This document shows, piece after piece, positions 42,671 through 52,750 of a stretch of 64,000 bases of DNA. The position numbers and the translations under genes are program-made. This DNA comes from Craspedostauros australis. Taxonomy: Eukaryota; Bacillariophyta; Bacillariophyceae; Mastogloiales; Achnanthaceae. Numbering within the stretch: the first letter of the stretch is position 1; every line of letters starts with the position of its first letter. Location: positions 186,001-250,000 of the forward strand of contig JAMXDE010000062.1 of the NCBI GenBank assembly GCA_026770025.1, in the 5' to 3' direction. The notes beneath the pieces are model-generated. The model was not told where the DNA came from, did not search any database, and worked only from the letters and a program-made list of their open reading frames with translations.

Positions 42671-44665
42671 TCATTTGTAACCGGAGTACCGATGGTCGAT
42701 GGTGGTCAGATCGATCTCCTTCTCCGATTCGGAATAGAACCAATTCAGCATGAGTTCGTTGAGCTCCGGCCGATAATGCCGCCCGTCCACAGGCAGATGC
42801 CAATCTGCTGACAGGTACGTCGCATCGAAGATATCCAGGAATGGAATCTCCACATCCCGCAGTGCGCGTTGCTGCACCGCGTGCAAGAGCTCGGACCGTT
42901 CCAGGCTCATGTAACGGATGCGCTTCTTGGCCTTGTGCGGCGGGCCGAACCATTTGGTGTGGCGGTCTATGACGATGTGCGGGTGCACGGCCGTCACGGA
43001 CTTCCATGCTAGTTGGAAACGGAATTGTTCAGCTGTTGCAGTTGCTTCAGTTGCTGTTGCTGTCACTAGTTCTGTGATGTTGTGCGCGAGGAAGTCGTTG
43101 ACGGCGACAATGAGCTGCCGACAGGCGATCGCGTGATCCTCAAACGTGTTGGCCTGCGATGCGTCGTTCGCCAACAGATCCCACGTGCTGCTCCCAAGCA
43201 CCAGAAGGACTTCGATTGGTTTTGGGGATGATCGCTGTTCCTGCAATCGGTTCAGGATGCTGGGCAGGTACTTGCGCAGGGAGTTGATGAAGTTGGGCAC
43301 CTTGCGTGTGTTGAGCGCCGTCGCCACATTGCGGGTCGTCGAAAGGTGAGATCGAAAATACAGTCCTTCATGGTTGCCCCACTGTCCCATCACGGAGTCT
43401 CCCACCAGCAACACATGATCGAATGCGCTGAAATCGATGGTACGCTGTGGCGGCACGAACTGTCGAATCGGTGGATCCCGTGGCGTCTGCGCCGTGTAGG
43501 TGAATTGTATCGCGCCGGATTCGTTCCATTTTTGCTTGATTGGAGGAGGCAGAGTGCCCACGCCGCACGTGAATGTCAGCGAGATGGTGATGTTGCCACC
43601 GCTTGCGTCAGTTATTGTGGTGTCCGTCACGTTGGTCCGCGACGATGAAGCAAAGGCTGATGACAATGACGATGACGATTGTGGTCGTGAGAGTGACAGA
43701 CTGTTGGAATCGGGATACATGGGCGTGGTCCAAAAGTCAAGACGGTAGACGCCATTTCCCACATGTTCGGTCTTGGCAACGGCGGTTGGATGGTTGGCGG
43801 GATCTTCAACAAGATTGCTCTTAATCATCGGTGTCATATTCGTTTGAGCCGATTTGCGGAACGTGATGTAGAACTCGTCACCGCCCAGCTGCTTCGGCCG
43901 ACCATGCACATCCAACGTTTGCAGCAGCCAGAATGGTGCTGCATGCGCATCGGGCAGCGGAGGAAACCACAGACGCAGCTGGGAGGTTGGAGAGCATGGT
44001 TCGGTAAAGTTGTGCTCGATCATGAAAGAGGAGGAGCTTCCTTTGCCTGCCGTTGTGTACATGTGCGACGGCAGGCTGGTCTTGAGCTTTTGCACGATGC
44101 GTTCGTCAGGCCCATGCGCGGGAATAGACGCGGCAACCCAATCATCCGCCGATGATACGTTCTGACGAATCAGATACTCCTTGATACCTGCCGCGCTGTG
44201 ACCATGTTGGAGCTGTTTGGATTGTCGACTCGCGATTGTGCCGACATCTTGTGATGGCCCGTTCTCTCCTCCTGCTGCTCCTGAAATGTTGTTGGTTGCT
44301 GCTGTGCTCATGCTCGTACTCGTGCTAGTACTCTTGTGTGCGAATGCATTCGTGACAGCATGCATGAGATCTTCATTGCCATCATGGTCGTGGACGCGAC
44401 CAAAGTTCGTGACGGTGATGGAATGCAATTGCCGAAATGATCCGTAGGCTCCCAGACACACCGCAAAGACCAGGAAATAGGGTCGGCGTCGCCTTGTGGT
44501 CATGCGTGTGGATGATGATGATGATGATGCCGGCGAGTGCAGTGGCGAGGGCCATGGTGAGATGGGTGGACCATCGCTGATGGCGTCTGTGCCATCATCG
44601 CTGCTGCTGTTGCACTCACAGGTCAGCACATGATGTCCTCGACGGCGAGCCTTTGCATTCTCCAT
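42671..44665 (-). CDS. SGNH/PC-esterase-like type II membrane protein
   Basis: A 664-residue protein. The ATG at 44665 (MENAKARRRGHHVL) is used; the frame extends further upstream but only from a TTG. After a cytoplasmic tail with TTRRRRP, the anchor helix is YFLVFAVCLGAYGSF (about residues 62-76). A long Ser/Thr-rich stem with N-glycosylation sites follows. The catalytic GDS block is HVLLVGDSVMGQWGNHEG (about 414-431), with the nucleophile Ser in GDS. The C-terminal DxxH block is DWHLPVDGRHYRPELN (about 620-635), so the Ser-His-Asp set is present. This order is that of plant TBL-type, NXPE and CAS1-type PC-esterase proteins, which transfer or remove O-acetyl groups on glycans in the Golgi. 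The substrate is unknown; a role in cell-wall glycan modification fits the GT61 genes in this window. Confidence 0.7.
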   Translation of the reverse strand: MENAKARRRGHHVLTCECNSSSDDGTDAISDGPPISPWPSPLHSPASSSSSSTRMTTRRRRPYFLVFAVCLGAYGSFRQLHSITVTNFGRVHDHDGNEDLMHAVTNAFAHKSTSTSTSMSTAATNNISGAAGGENGPSQDVGTIASRQSKQLQHGHSAAGIKEYLIRQNVSSADDWVAASIPAHGPDERIVQKLKTSLPSHMYTTAGKGSSSSFMIEHNFTEPCSPTSQLRLWFPPLPDAHAAPFWLLQTLDVHGRPKQLGGDEFYITFRKSAQTNMTPMIKSNLVEDPANHPTAVAKTEHVGNGVYRLDFWTTPMYPDSNSLSLSRPQSSSSLSSAFASSSRTNVTDTTITDASGGNITISLTFTCGVGTLPPPIKQKWNESGAIQFTYTAQTPRDPPIRQFVPPQRTIDFSAFDHVLLVGDSVMGQWGNHEGLYFRSHLSTTRNVATALNTRKVPNFINSLRKYLPSILNRLQEQRSSPKPIEVLLVLGSSTWDLLANDASQANTFEDHAIACRQLIVAVNDFLAHNITELVTATATEATATAEQFRFQLAWKSVTAVHPHIVIDRHTKWFGPPHKAKKRIRYMSLERSELLHAVQQRALRDVEIPFLDIFDATYLSADWHLPVDGRHYRPELNELMLNWFYSESEKEIDLTTIDHRYSGYK

Positions 44666-45140
44666 CGTTGGGCTTCTATCTGTGGCATCGCTGAAGCTCC
44701 TGCTCACTCTCGTTTCCAGCTTCTTGTGTGGCGACACCACAGAACAGGCATCATTCCCATCAAAGACCAAACCACCTGCGTGTTCCCATCTTGTTTTGTG
44801 ACCAACCCGTGACCGAGTCTTGTGAGGAAACAAAAGTTCTCCGGTTGGAATCTGCGGTGAATGAAAAATAATTTGAATATTGTGTCATTGTTTGTTTGGG
44901 TATTCTCGATGTGGTACTCCGAACATATGAGTATCGCTTCCATTTCAGTGGCGGAGAGTCGATCTCTGCCTCATACCATGCCAGTACCATACAAGCACTC
45001 CGCGGCAACTATTGGTTGATACGCAGATAGATACAGTATATTAGATCATAGCATATTATAGATTGTATAAAAGTACAGCAGTGGAGGAGAGTGCATGATG
45101 CCGTTGCTGGTCAAATTGCGTTGTGAGAGCAGAGCAGCTT
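44666..45140. other. Spacer between SGNH and HSF genes
   Basis: 5' flank of the SGNH gene and 3' flank of the first HSF gene. AT-rich around 45030-45075, with a TATAAAAG on the plus strand at 45067-45074 that does not precede any evident rightward gene. Confidence 0.5.
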
Positions 45141-46871
45141 CTACAGCGAATAGACGTTCATTCCTGTCGATGGTGGGAGATGATTGCGCGATGACGCAAG
45201 CGTCAGGAAGCTGTTCAGCTGTGTGACGGACTCCAGTACCTGCGTGAGGCTCGCACGCTGCGTCGCCACTGGTGGTACGTGGGCGCGCGGGTGTGTCAGT
45301 GCCTGTTGTAGTGCGCTCACGAATGACGGCAGCACATTGTTGGAATTAATTGGCCCATTTCGTTCTTGGCCCAGCAGCAACTTGAAGAGGGCAGCCTGGA
45401 GCTCTTGGCCACCGTTTGCGAGAGATGGCATTGTGTTGTTAGCGCGAGTGTTGAGTGCTGCGTTTGAGCTGCTGCCAGACATGTCGGCATATCCACTTTG
45501 GGCGAGGTTGGTACTGTGATTCGAAGAAGAACGCATCGAAGACGGTGGGATGAACCGTCGTCCATGCGAAGGCTTCACAGACAACCCATCGGTCATGTTT
45601 GGCCCAATGGGCATGGCATCGTTGTACAGCTGGCAGCTACCGATTGGTATTTTGGGAGGATTCGCACCATCGAGAAGCTGTGATGATACTCCACCGTCGG
45701 TGGGACTGTGGGTGCTGGACCTTGGAGAATGCGAGCGCATGAGATTCGATCTCGGCGCCGCACAAACGCTGGGTACTTTTGGTTCCTTTGGTGCCACGGC
45801 TGTGAACGCTTGCGTCATCACCGAATGTGAGGAAGATTGGGCATCATTCGTCGACGGTCGCTTCCGCGAATTGATGGCCTGCAGCGATGGATCTCGCGTT
45901 GCCATCAATGCATCGATGGGGGACTGTGCTGGTGCGACATTGAAGGCCGTGGCAGTTGCCGACAGCTGCGCCTGATGGATCGGAGATACGATCTCGAGAT
46001 ATCGCGAGAGCAATGAGAGATTGAGCTGGTTAAGAAGCTCAAGCACAGCATCGGTGCTTGTGGCAGCAGACGGCGTCGGTGTCGATGGCGAGGCCGGGCG
46101 CGAAGAGATGTGCGAAGGGCTGAGGTGGTGCGATATCTTTGGTGATTTTGGATGAATAGGAAGTGAGGGTGCCGCCAGCGGGCTAGCTGCGCACGGCTGT
46201 GGCTTTGAAGCAACCGAGCACACGTTCGGCGTTGGCGATGTCATCGTTGTCGGTTGTGATTGAGAAGAAAAGGGAGGTTGCAGGCGTGAGACTCCTTCGA
46301 TGGATCCATTCTTGAACGGCATTCCATTGAGATCGTTGACTTCGTCCGTCTCCGAGCTCGTCGGGGAAACGATCGGAAGCTGAGGTGGCATGTGATAACC
46401 CTGATGCTGAGATGTAGCTTGTCCGGTGGTACCCTTGCGCCTGTCTATGTTCTCGCTCCTGCTAGAAGTCGCAGCCGCAGCCACAGCCGCATGGTGGCTC
46501 ATCTTGAGGTACTGTCGCGCATTCTTCTGCTTGACTCGCACCCTCACCATCTGATCACACAGCTCCTTCTTGCCACGCAGGAAGTTGCCGTGATAGATGT
46601 CGCCCTTGCGAGGTTCCTTGGTGCGCGTGCGGAAACCCCAGAGATTGAGGTTGCGTTGGAAGGTCTTGTAGCGCAGCGACTTGAAGTATTCCGACATGAG
46701 ACGCTGGGCAAAGCGGTCCTTGTCGTGGACGTGAAAGCTGTCTCCGTCCGGTGACCATGAGACGATGTCTGCGAAGCCTTCATCCTCCGCGGCATTCAGC
46801 ATCTCGTGCAGCTTCCATGGGAACTGTTGGTACTTGCATTTCACGGAGATGGCGTTGACGCTGGTCTTCAT
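45141..46871 (-). CDS. Heat-shock-factor-type transcription factor (HSF copy 1)
   Basis: A 576-residue protein from the ATG at 46871 (MKTSVNAISVKCKYQQFPWK); an upstream in-frame start is disfavoured because copy 2 also begins at MKTSVNA. Residues about 14-105 are a complete HSF DNA-binding domain: FPWKLHEMLNAAEDEGFADI, then VSWSPDGDSFHVHD, then YKTFQRNLNLWGFRT, which contains the recognition helix, followed by KGKKELCDQMVRVRVKQ-type sequence. The rest is Ser/Pro/Gln-rich with a short conserved C-terminal block (LESVTQLNSFLTLASS) shared with copy 2. There is no clear HR-A/B leucine-zipper trimerisation domain, which is common for the expanded HSF set of diatoms. A nuclear regulator; its targets are unknown. 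Confidence 0.85.
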   Translation of the reverse strand: MKTSVNAISVKCKYQQFPWKLHEMLNAAEDEGFADIVSWSPDGDSFHVHDKDRFAQRLMSEYFKSLRYKTFQRNLNLWGFRTRTKEPRKGDIYHGNFLRGKKELCDQMVRVRVKQKNARQYLKMSHHAAVAAAATSSRSENIDRRKGTTGQATSQHQGYHMPPQLPIVSPTSSETDEVNDLNGMPFKNGSIEGVSRLQPPFSSQSQPTTMTSPTPNVCSVASKPQPCAASPLAAPSLPIHPKSPKISHHLSPSHISSRPASPSTPTPSAATSTDAVLELLNQLNLSLLSRYLEIVSPIHQAQLSATATAFNVAPAQSPIDALMATRDPSLQAINSRKRPSTNDAQSSSHSVMTQAFTAVAPKEPKVPSVCAAPRSNLMRSHSPRSSTHSPTDGGVSSQLLDGANPPKIPIGSCQLYNDAMPIGPNMTDGLSVKPSHGRRFIPPSSMRSSSNHSTNLAQSGYADMSGSSSNAALNTRANNTMPSLANGGQELQAALFKLLLGQERNGPINSNNVLPSFVSALQQALTHPRAHVPPVATQRASLTQVLESVTQLNSFLTLASSRNHLPPSTGMNVYSL

Positions 46872-46893
46872 GATTGCAGAACAGTGGAGCGTG
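46501..46893. repeat. 393-nt duplicated block (copy in HSF 1)
   Basis: A block nearly identical to 57263-57655 (same length, about 15 differences by eye). It covers the DNA-binding domain and the first bases of the 5' leader (minus strand CACGCTCCACTGTTCTGCAA). Outside it the two genes diverge sharply. Confidence 0.85.
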
Positions 46894-46930
46894 ACTACTC
46901 GCACGAGGATCACCCGAACAGGGTGCTTCT

Positions 46931-46942
46931 GTGATCGCTATT
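46931..46942 (-). promoter_or_regulatory. Conserved leader element of HSF copy 1
   Basis: The 12-mer GTGATCGCTATT (plus strand) lies 60 nt upstream of the copy 1 start; the same 12-mer is at 57681-57692, 48 nt upstream of copy 2. The intervening sequence differs, so conservation of this piece suggests a functional 5' leader or promoter element. Confidence 0.4.
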
Positions 46943-47919
46943 TATTTCTGCTGCAGCTGCTGCTGATGGTGGTGGCACTGCCCTTGCTCTATCGATGGAT
47001 TCTGCTGATGCGATCGATGATGATGTGCCGAAGAAGGACGACAGCAAGATGGCAGAAGGATGTCACGAGGATGTCGCGAGGATGTTGCAATGCTGATATC
47101 AATCTTGGTATCGATGAAGAAGGTGGGTGAGGCGATGCGAGTGGTATAGTGTGGTATGGTATAGCAAGTCAGCCTGCTCAGCGATTGGTTCTGGTTGTAG
47201 GAGTAGGGCTGTGTATGAGCACACTTGGATGGATCTGAATTCGTCGGAGTATAGTGCTGATTTGTATAATAGGATTGTGGAAGGCCTCTGATGGCTGATT
47301 ATCTGGTGTTGTGTGCTGGTCGATCACCATCGATTTCCCTCGGCCGTGTCAGCGCAGTCGCTGTCTGCAAGCACGAACACCCCACTTGCGATCCCGTACA
47401 CTGATTGGCAACGACGCAATGTGTTTTTTCTTGGCTGGGCACAGAGCAGCAACGATGAAACATCCTCGCACTTCTCACACATCCGTTTTGGTTTGCTGTA
47501 CTCGTCTTTCTGCTTCGGGTCACACCCGTCCTGTACGGCCCCATTCAGCGAAGTCGAGTATTATTCTGCGGATTTGAGATACTGAAACGTGATATTTTTA
47601 GACATCAATTTTTCGTGTTGTCTATTAGGGTTAGATATATTTAGCTAGCTTCTACGACACAAATACATGGCTGGCTTGTCCTCACCGTGGACGAAAATGG
47701 TGACGTCATCGACGGTCGATGCCAGACTGTGATGGTATCCAGCGGCCTCGATGGTATGTTGTGAAAGGTTCAGTGTTACGTTCATTCCTTGTGTTGTCGA
47801 TGGTTTGGCTCTGGTGTGCGTTACCTCCTTTGTGCGTGGGATGTCAAACAGCACGGTGTTGGTGGTGGCATCCCTACACGTCCACTTCCACGTTCATGGC
47901 AATAGCAACACTTGCGAAT
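46943..47919. other. 1-kb spacer upstream of HSF copy 1
   Basis: No firm gene. Frames at 47311-47585 and 47645-47854 lack recognisable motifs. Confidence 0.5.
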
Positions 47920-47977
47920 ATGACACAACATAATATTATATCATATAGTATCATATAATAATACAGTATTGTGTTAT
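47920..47977. repeat. AT-rich imperfect inverted repeat
   Basis: A 58-nt near-palindrome. The left arm starts ATGACACAACATAATATTAT and the right arm ends AATACAGTATTGTGTTAT, which pairs with it with a few mismatches. It sits just upstream of the mobile element remnant and could mark its insertion site, or be a cruciform-prone sequence. Confidence 0.6.
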
Positions 47978-48043
47978 GAAGCATAACACCAGGGACCAGG
48001 AAAACAAACACAGTAGAAACATGTAAAGATAGTATTCTACAAA

Positions 48044-50307
48044 ATGAATGCAAACACCAAAACAGCACCGACGTCAACGGGTATCAACCGTAGAAAAGAT
48101 ACAGAAGCAAGGCCAACAGCAGCAACAATGGCAGGCAAAGCAATGGTAAATCATATGGAGACTGCCAACGGCATACGCGGAGGAGGACAGTCACAAACAA
48201 GGGCTGTCAAGACCATGCCAAGGAAGGCTGGGAGCAAGAAACGGGATAAGATGCTGACACTTGTGGAAGGAGAAAACGAGGCAGGAGTCTCCATTGCGCG
48301 TAAGACAACAACAAGCATGTGGAAATCTCCGCCAGGAGAAATCCACAAGGTAGCTGTTTCGTTCTCCTACCGTGAAGTGATGGCAGAGGAAGGTAGGTCG
48401 ATCCATATCCTGGTGAAAGGGATGATGAATCAACGATAACGGTGGACCGGGAAGGCGACTGCAAAAACAGGACACACTATCCCGGTGCAGGAAGTGCAGG
48501 TGTTCATCTGCATGGTCATTGATGGAAGAAAAATTTGGTGTGGTGCAAGTGCCCAAAACAGACGAATGACGACAGCAGATTCAACAACTTGCTGCTGACT
48601 TGAGCATGACAGATCCAAACATGATGCTGAAAGACATGATGATTCCCAATTCAGGAGAGCTCCTGAGGAAGACTGAGATCACCATTGCGCGGAGAGCGGC
48701 TGTGAATGTGTTGGGGTCACGGTACCCAGACATCACATTCGTTCCCCAAGGCAAAGATGCGGTAATGGGGGAAACCAAAATCAGCATGATGAGTACAACC
48801 GCAGAAGGGAGCGGAAAGAAGGGAAAGACAGGAGATAGCGACATCGTCCAACCAAGAAACGTCAAGCAGGAGAAAATCAAATTCATGACCAGCACACCAA
48901 CCGCGATAGAGGTGGAGGGACAGCGTTTGGCAAAGGCGATGGAGCACAACGCAAGTAGTGAGAGTGAGGAGTCCGACGAAGATGAGGAGTCATGCAAGAG
49001 TGAAGGGAGCACAAGCAGTGCAAAAACGGATGAAGACAGTGATAGCGATGCATCCGTGGAGAGCAAGACCACGCATACGCTGAAGAAAGGCATGGTAGTG
49101 AAGAGATTTGACATGACAGTACTGGTCAAATCAGGCAGCAATCCAGTGAAGAGGTATCTGAAGCCACTTAAAAATGGCTAGAGGCGCTCAAGGATCACGA
49201 CGACACGATCTTCCTCATGGTGTGGAAGGTGCAAGACACCACCGAGGTGATCAGCAAAGCCAACCAATTTCCAACAACTGAGAAGGAGCTGATGGTGTAC
49301 GTGAGCAGGATGAAGGCAACATTGAATGGTTGAACAGTGGCGGCACAAGTGCGTATTGCTATGACATGTGATCCAAAGGACATTGTGTCAAAGTCAGGAT
49401 CGCAGCTGAGTTTCTTCTACCAGTCGACTGGACAGACTCTGTACAAGAGACTGCTGGATGAAGCAGAGTACACAAAGCAAATTGGAATGCTCACCTACAT
49501 GGGGAACTTTTCCAATGGACCTGCTATATGCGCCATCATCAGCAAGCGTCTGAAGGCTGCAGGAGTCGAAGGCGAAGTTGGGGGAAGAGTCAGGGCGGAC
49601 GGAATGATCAGCCAGGAATGGCAAGATGCTCATAAAGCTATGGGGAGGAGTTTCAAGGTGCAACCTTGGCAAGCTCTCAGGCTTGAAGCTGACATCCGCT
49701 TCCATGTGAGAATCGCCAAAATCCTCTGTGAGATGTTCAATGACATCTCCAAGATTGGGCCAGGAGAACTCTGCAACAGATTCATCCCCCATCCAATGGC
49801 AATGACGTTGGGCCCAGATGAAGTGGCAGCCATGAAGAAGATGCTACGGAAACACAAAGTGGTAATGGGAAGGATGGTGGAAGTGCAAATCAGAGGGGTC
49901 GAAGACCTTGATGAGCTGGACACGACGGATCCAAGGAACCACTGAGATCGAACCTTGCCAATCAGGTGCATCTGATCACAAAGAGGCCGGTGTTTATCCA
50001 CGTTGACAAGAAGGAGGTGCCCTAGAATGGCAAGACCGACATCGCCTACGCATACATGCTCCCAGAGCATCTGGTGAGGGCAGAGGCGATCGTAAACACC
50101 CTGGCAGCGAGGTGCACGTGGGAAGTGGGAGCCACCAGCGCGAACTGGTTTACTCTGACTGAGCAAGCCAAGGTGCATCAGGTGCAGTATGACAAGGAGA
50201 CTGGGAAGTACGTGGTGCTCCAAATCGAATTGATGTTGATGGTGGCAGACGAATTTCCGGATGTCGAGATCAAACGACTCGAAGTGGTGGAAGGATCGTC
50301 ATTTTGA
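48044..50307 (+). pseudogene. Gag-like part of mobile element
   Basis: Consecutive pieces in shifting frames: 48044-48439, 48600-49181 (ends KRYLKPLKNG), a piece at 49180-49325 (LEALKDHDDTIFLMVWKVQD), 49337-49945 (VAAQVRIAMTCDPKDIVSK, then LTYMGNFSNGPAICAIISKR) and 49960-50307 (NLANQVHLITKRPVFIHVDK, then YVVLQIELMLMVADEFPDV). Breaks include TGA after LNG near 49332, TAG near 50022 and TGA near 50305. The central piece is long and compact, unlike a zinc-knuckle gag. Assignment to the mobile element rests on position and on recalled similarity. Confidence 0.5.
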
Positions 50308-50563
50308 CTGCTGGTGCTTGACGACAAAAATGCATACTCGTTCACAACGCACACCAGTCAAAAAGGGACGGCGCTCGGCAAGCCTATCAAGTTGGTCATG
50401 AAGCGATGCATGGTGGAGGCTCCTGCGAGCATCCTACCAGGCCGTGGCGACAAGTGCAGGTATGATGCGAATCTTCCAGGTGGTAGGAAGCAAGTAGTCA
50501 ATGGTTGTTCCACAGTCGTGGTGGGCAAGTGTGGCCAAATAAGCATCTGCAGCACAGCTGGAA

Positions 50564-52710
50564 GTGCGAATGGTGGAGGATCTGATACAACCAAGGAGGC
50601 AGGGTGATTGCCCGATAATGGAAGCCATTGCGGAGCTGTACAACAGGGAGGAAATGCGACAAGTGAATCTGTGTCGAAGGTCAATGAAGTTGTTCTGGAT
50701 GTCTGAGATCGTTACGGTGGACGGAACAGGCATTCTGAAGGCGGTCCTTGAAGATGATGGAGCGATGGTGGAAGTCAGTGAAGTGAACGTGCCTACAGTT
50801 GGGCAGTTCAAGCAAGCGTATTGGGCAACATGGAGGTCCAAGCTCAAGGAGATGCTGGGTTGGAATAGCGTGCTTCAGGATCGTTTACGGCTGGGCAAGT
50901 GGAGCAGGGCAGGCAGTGCGGCCTCCATGAGGTAGAATGAGCAAACTGGGAGGCTTCAGGTCCATGGCAATGGATGGATGGGATGGATGGAATGGAGGGA
51001 GGGAGGTTCCGATGAAGTCAAGAAGGAAGCTGTTTTGGCAAGTGCCGGGAGTGGTGGGAAATGGAGAAGGGCCCTGTGGATGGCTACAAGCAAGGAGATG
51101 GCATACTGATGCTGACAGTTGGCGAATGGGATGATACCGTGGTGGCAGATACCCAGGGGATGGAGAATGTCTGGGAGGATCTTGGCAAGGCCAAGTCATG
51201 GGCTGTGAAACACATCAGATGCGAGGCCGACTGAAGAGATATGGTCCAGAGTATATGAGAAGAGACAGCAGTCGGCAGAAGTGACAGGTCTGCCAGAAAT
51301 GGCAAGGAAATGGCGGCATGGGCGATGGCCACTAATGAGACTCTGGAGGTGACGGTGTTTGGAACCTTTGAGGCTCCACGGAGGGAGGACCTGACATCGT
51401 CCCAGCGAGCGGAGTTGGCGGGAATCTACGGTGCGCCGATGACAGTTTGGGAAATGGAGAAGAGGTTTGGAATACAAGGCGGACGGGTGCGCTGAAGCTG
51501 TGACAACCTGTAAGCCCTGAAGGTGCTGGAGTGGGTACATGAACCGGATCTGGCGAGTCCTGGTCACAACATGATGGTGGCTGCCATGAGGGGCCGAAGC
51601 CAGCTGAGTACAACGTTTGTGGGACAACACATGTGTGGGCATCAGGACAAGCACAAGAGGCCTGACAAACTTGATGTGTGGGAGTGTATGAATGTCATTA
51701 TGGATCGGCTTGCAGTACAGCGATGACGAATGCTCGAAGAGGGCGATGCGTGGAGCTCTCACCAGAACACAGGGACGTGATCGTGGCACATTGCAAGACA
51801 AGGCGTTCGCAGGTCGAGCATCACATATGTCAGTGTCGTTGGAGATGTGGTGGAGGCGGACATGGCGAGGGTCAGGTGGGAGCGAGGCATGAAGGTGATC
51901 GGTGGTGATGCCAACAAAAGCATGCAACGACAGGTGGCAGGCAAGCTCACCAATACACAGAGGGTGCTCACCATGGAGCTCACAATACAGGAGGTGGCTG
52001 TGGGAATGCAGATGGTTTGGTAGAAGGCAAGGACGAGTGACAGCTGCCCCAGGTGCAGCAAGATGGAAACTCATGGCCACCTCTGGGTCTGCTGCTCACT
52101 GGAATCGATGGCATTTTGGAAAGTGCAGCGGAAACGGCTGAGGATCATGATGTGGAAGATGCCAACTCATCCTGCCATTGCGAAAGTACGGTTGAGCAAT
52201 GTCAAGCAAGTGTTGAGAGGGCTGGGACCTGTTGGACGCATACGCGCAAACTGAGCTAAGGCAAAGCTGATGGACGATCAGCAGGAGGCAGGATGGGATT
52301 GGCTGGTCACAGGTGTGATCGTGGGGTCATGGACCGAGTTACAGGAGCAGTACTACGCGCAAATCGGTCGCAGGCTGTCCACAGCAAGGTGGGTAGCATG
52401 GATCATGCGCAAGCTCTGGAAGGTGGCATGGGAGCATTGGCACCAATGCAATCAGGCAATGCATTGCACTGATGAGGGGCCAGAGGCTCACCTGAGGCAG
52501 GTGGTGCAAGACTACAGCTCGACCCTGCAAGACGCAGCGCAACTACGAGGGGCAAGCACGGCTATGTGGGCCCGACTACAGCTGTCAGGCAAAGGAGTCA
52601 CAGATATGGGAACGGTCGCAATATGGTTTGGACAAGTGCACCGAGTGCTGCAGATACCAGGCAATAAAGTTCCTGTTGAAGTCCGAACTTGGCTCCGCCG
52701 ATGGCGGTAG
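50564..52710 (+). pseudogene. Pol-tail-like part of mobile element
   Basis: Pieces include 50564-50935 (LFWMSEIVTVDGTGILKAVL), 51523-51726, and 51780-52260 in several frames. The last carries CPRCSKMETHGHLWVC near 52043-52090, a C-x2-C-x7-H-x3-C pattern like the zf-RVT motif of non-LTR retrotransposons. The final piece, 52270-52710, reads GWDWLVTGVIVGSWTELQEQ and YAQIGRRLSTARWVAWIMRK, a W-rich tail. Stops in several places rule out a functional protein. No YxDD reverse transcriptase core is visible. Confidence 0.5.
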
Positions 52711-52750
52711 CTGGCCATCGTGAACGAGGCTGTCCCTGGATTTCCCTGTG

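Larger units (their letters stand above)
47990..52750 (+). mobile_element. Decayed non-LTR-like mobile element
   Basis: About 4.7 kb of rightward coding sequence broken by stops and frameshifts, with a purine-rich coding strand unlike its neighbours. Two parts are visible: a gag-like first part (48044-50307) and a pol-tail-like second part (50564-52710). I see no terminal direct repeats and no clear target-site duplication. The arrangement resembles elements I recall as common in diatom genomes (gag-like protein, then a protein ending in a zinc knuckle and a W-rich tail). A recognisable reverse transcriptase core is missing, so the class is uncertain. It lies between the two HSF copies. Confidence 0.55.

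Noticed and set aside
45067-45074. TATAAAAG box on the plus strand
   Set aside because: No rightward gene follows; it lies in the AT-rich 3' flank of the leftward HSF gene.
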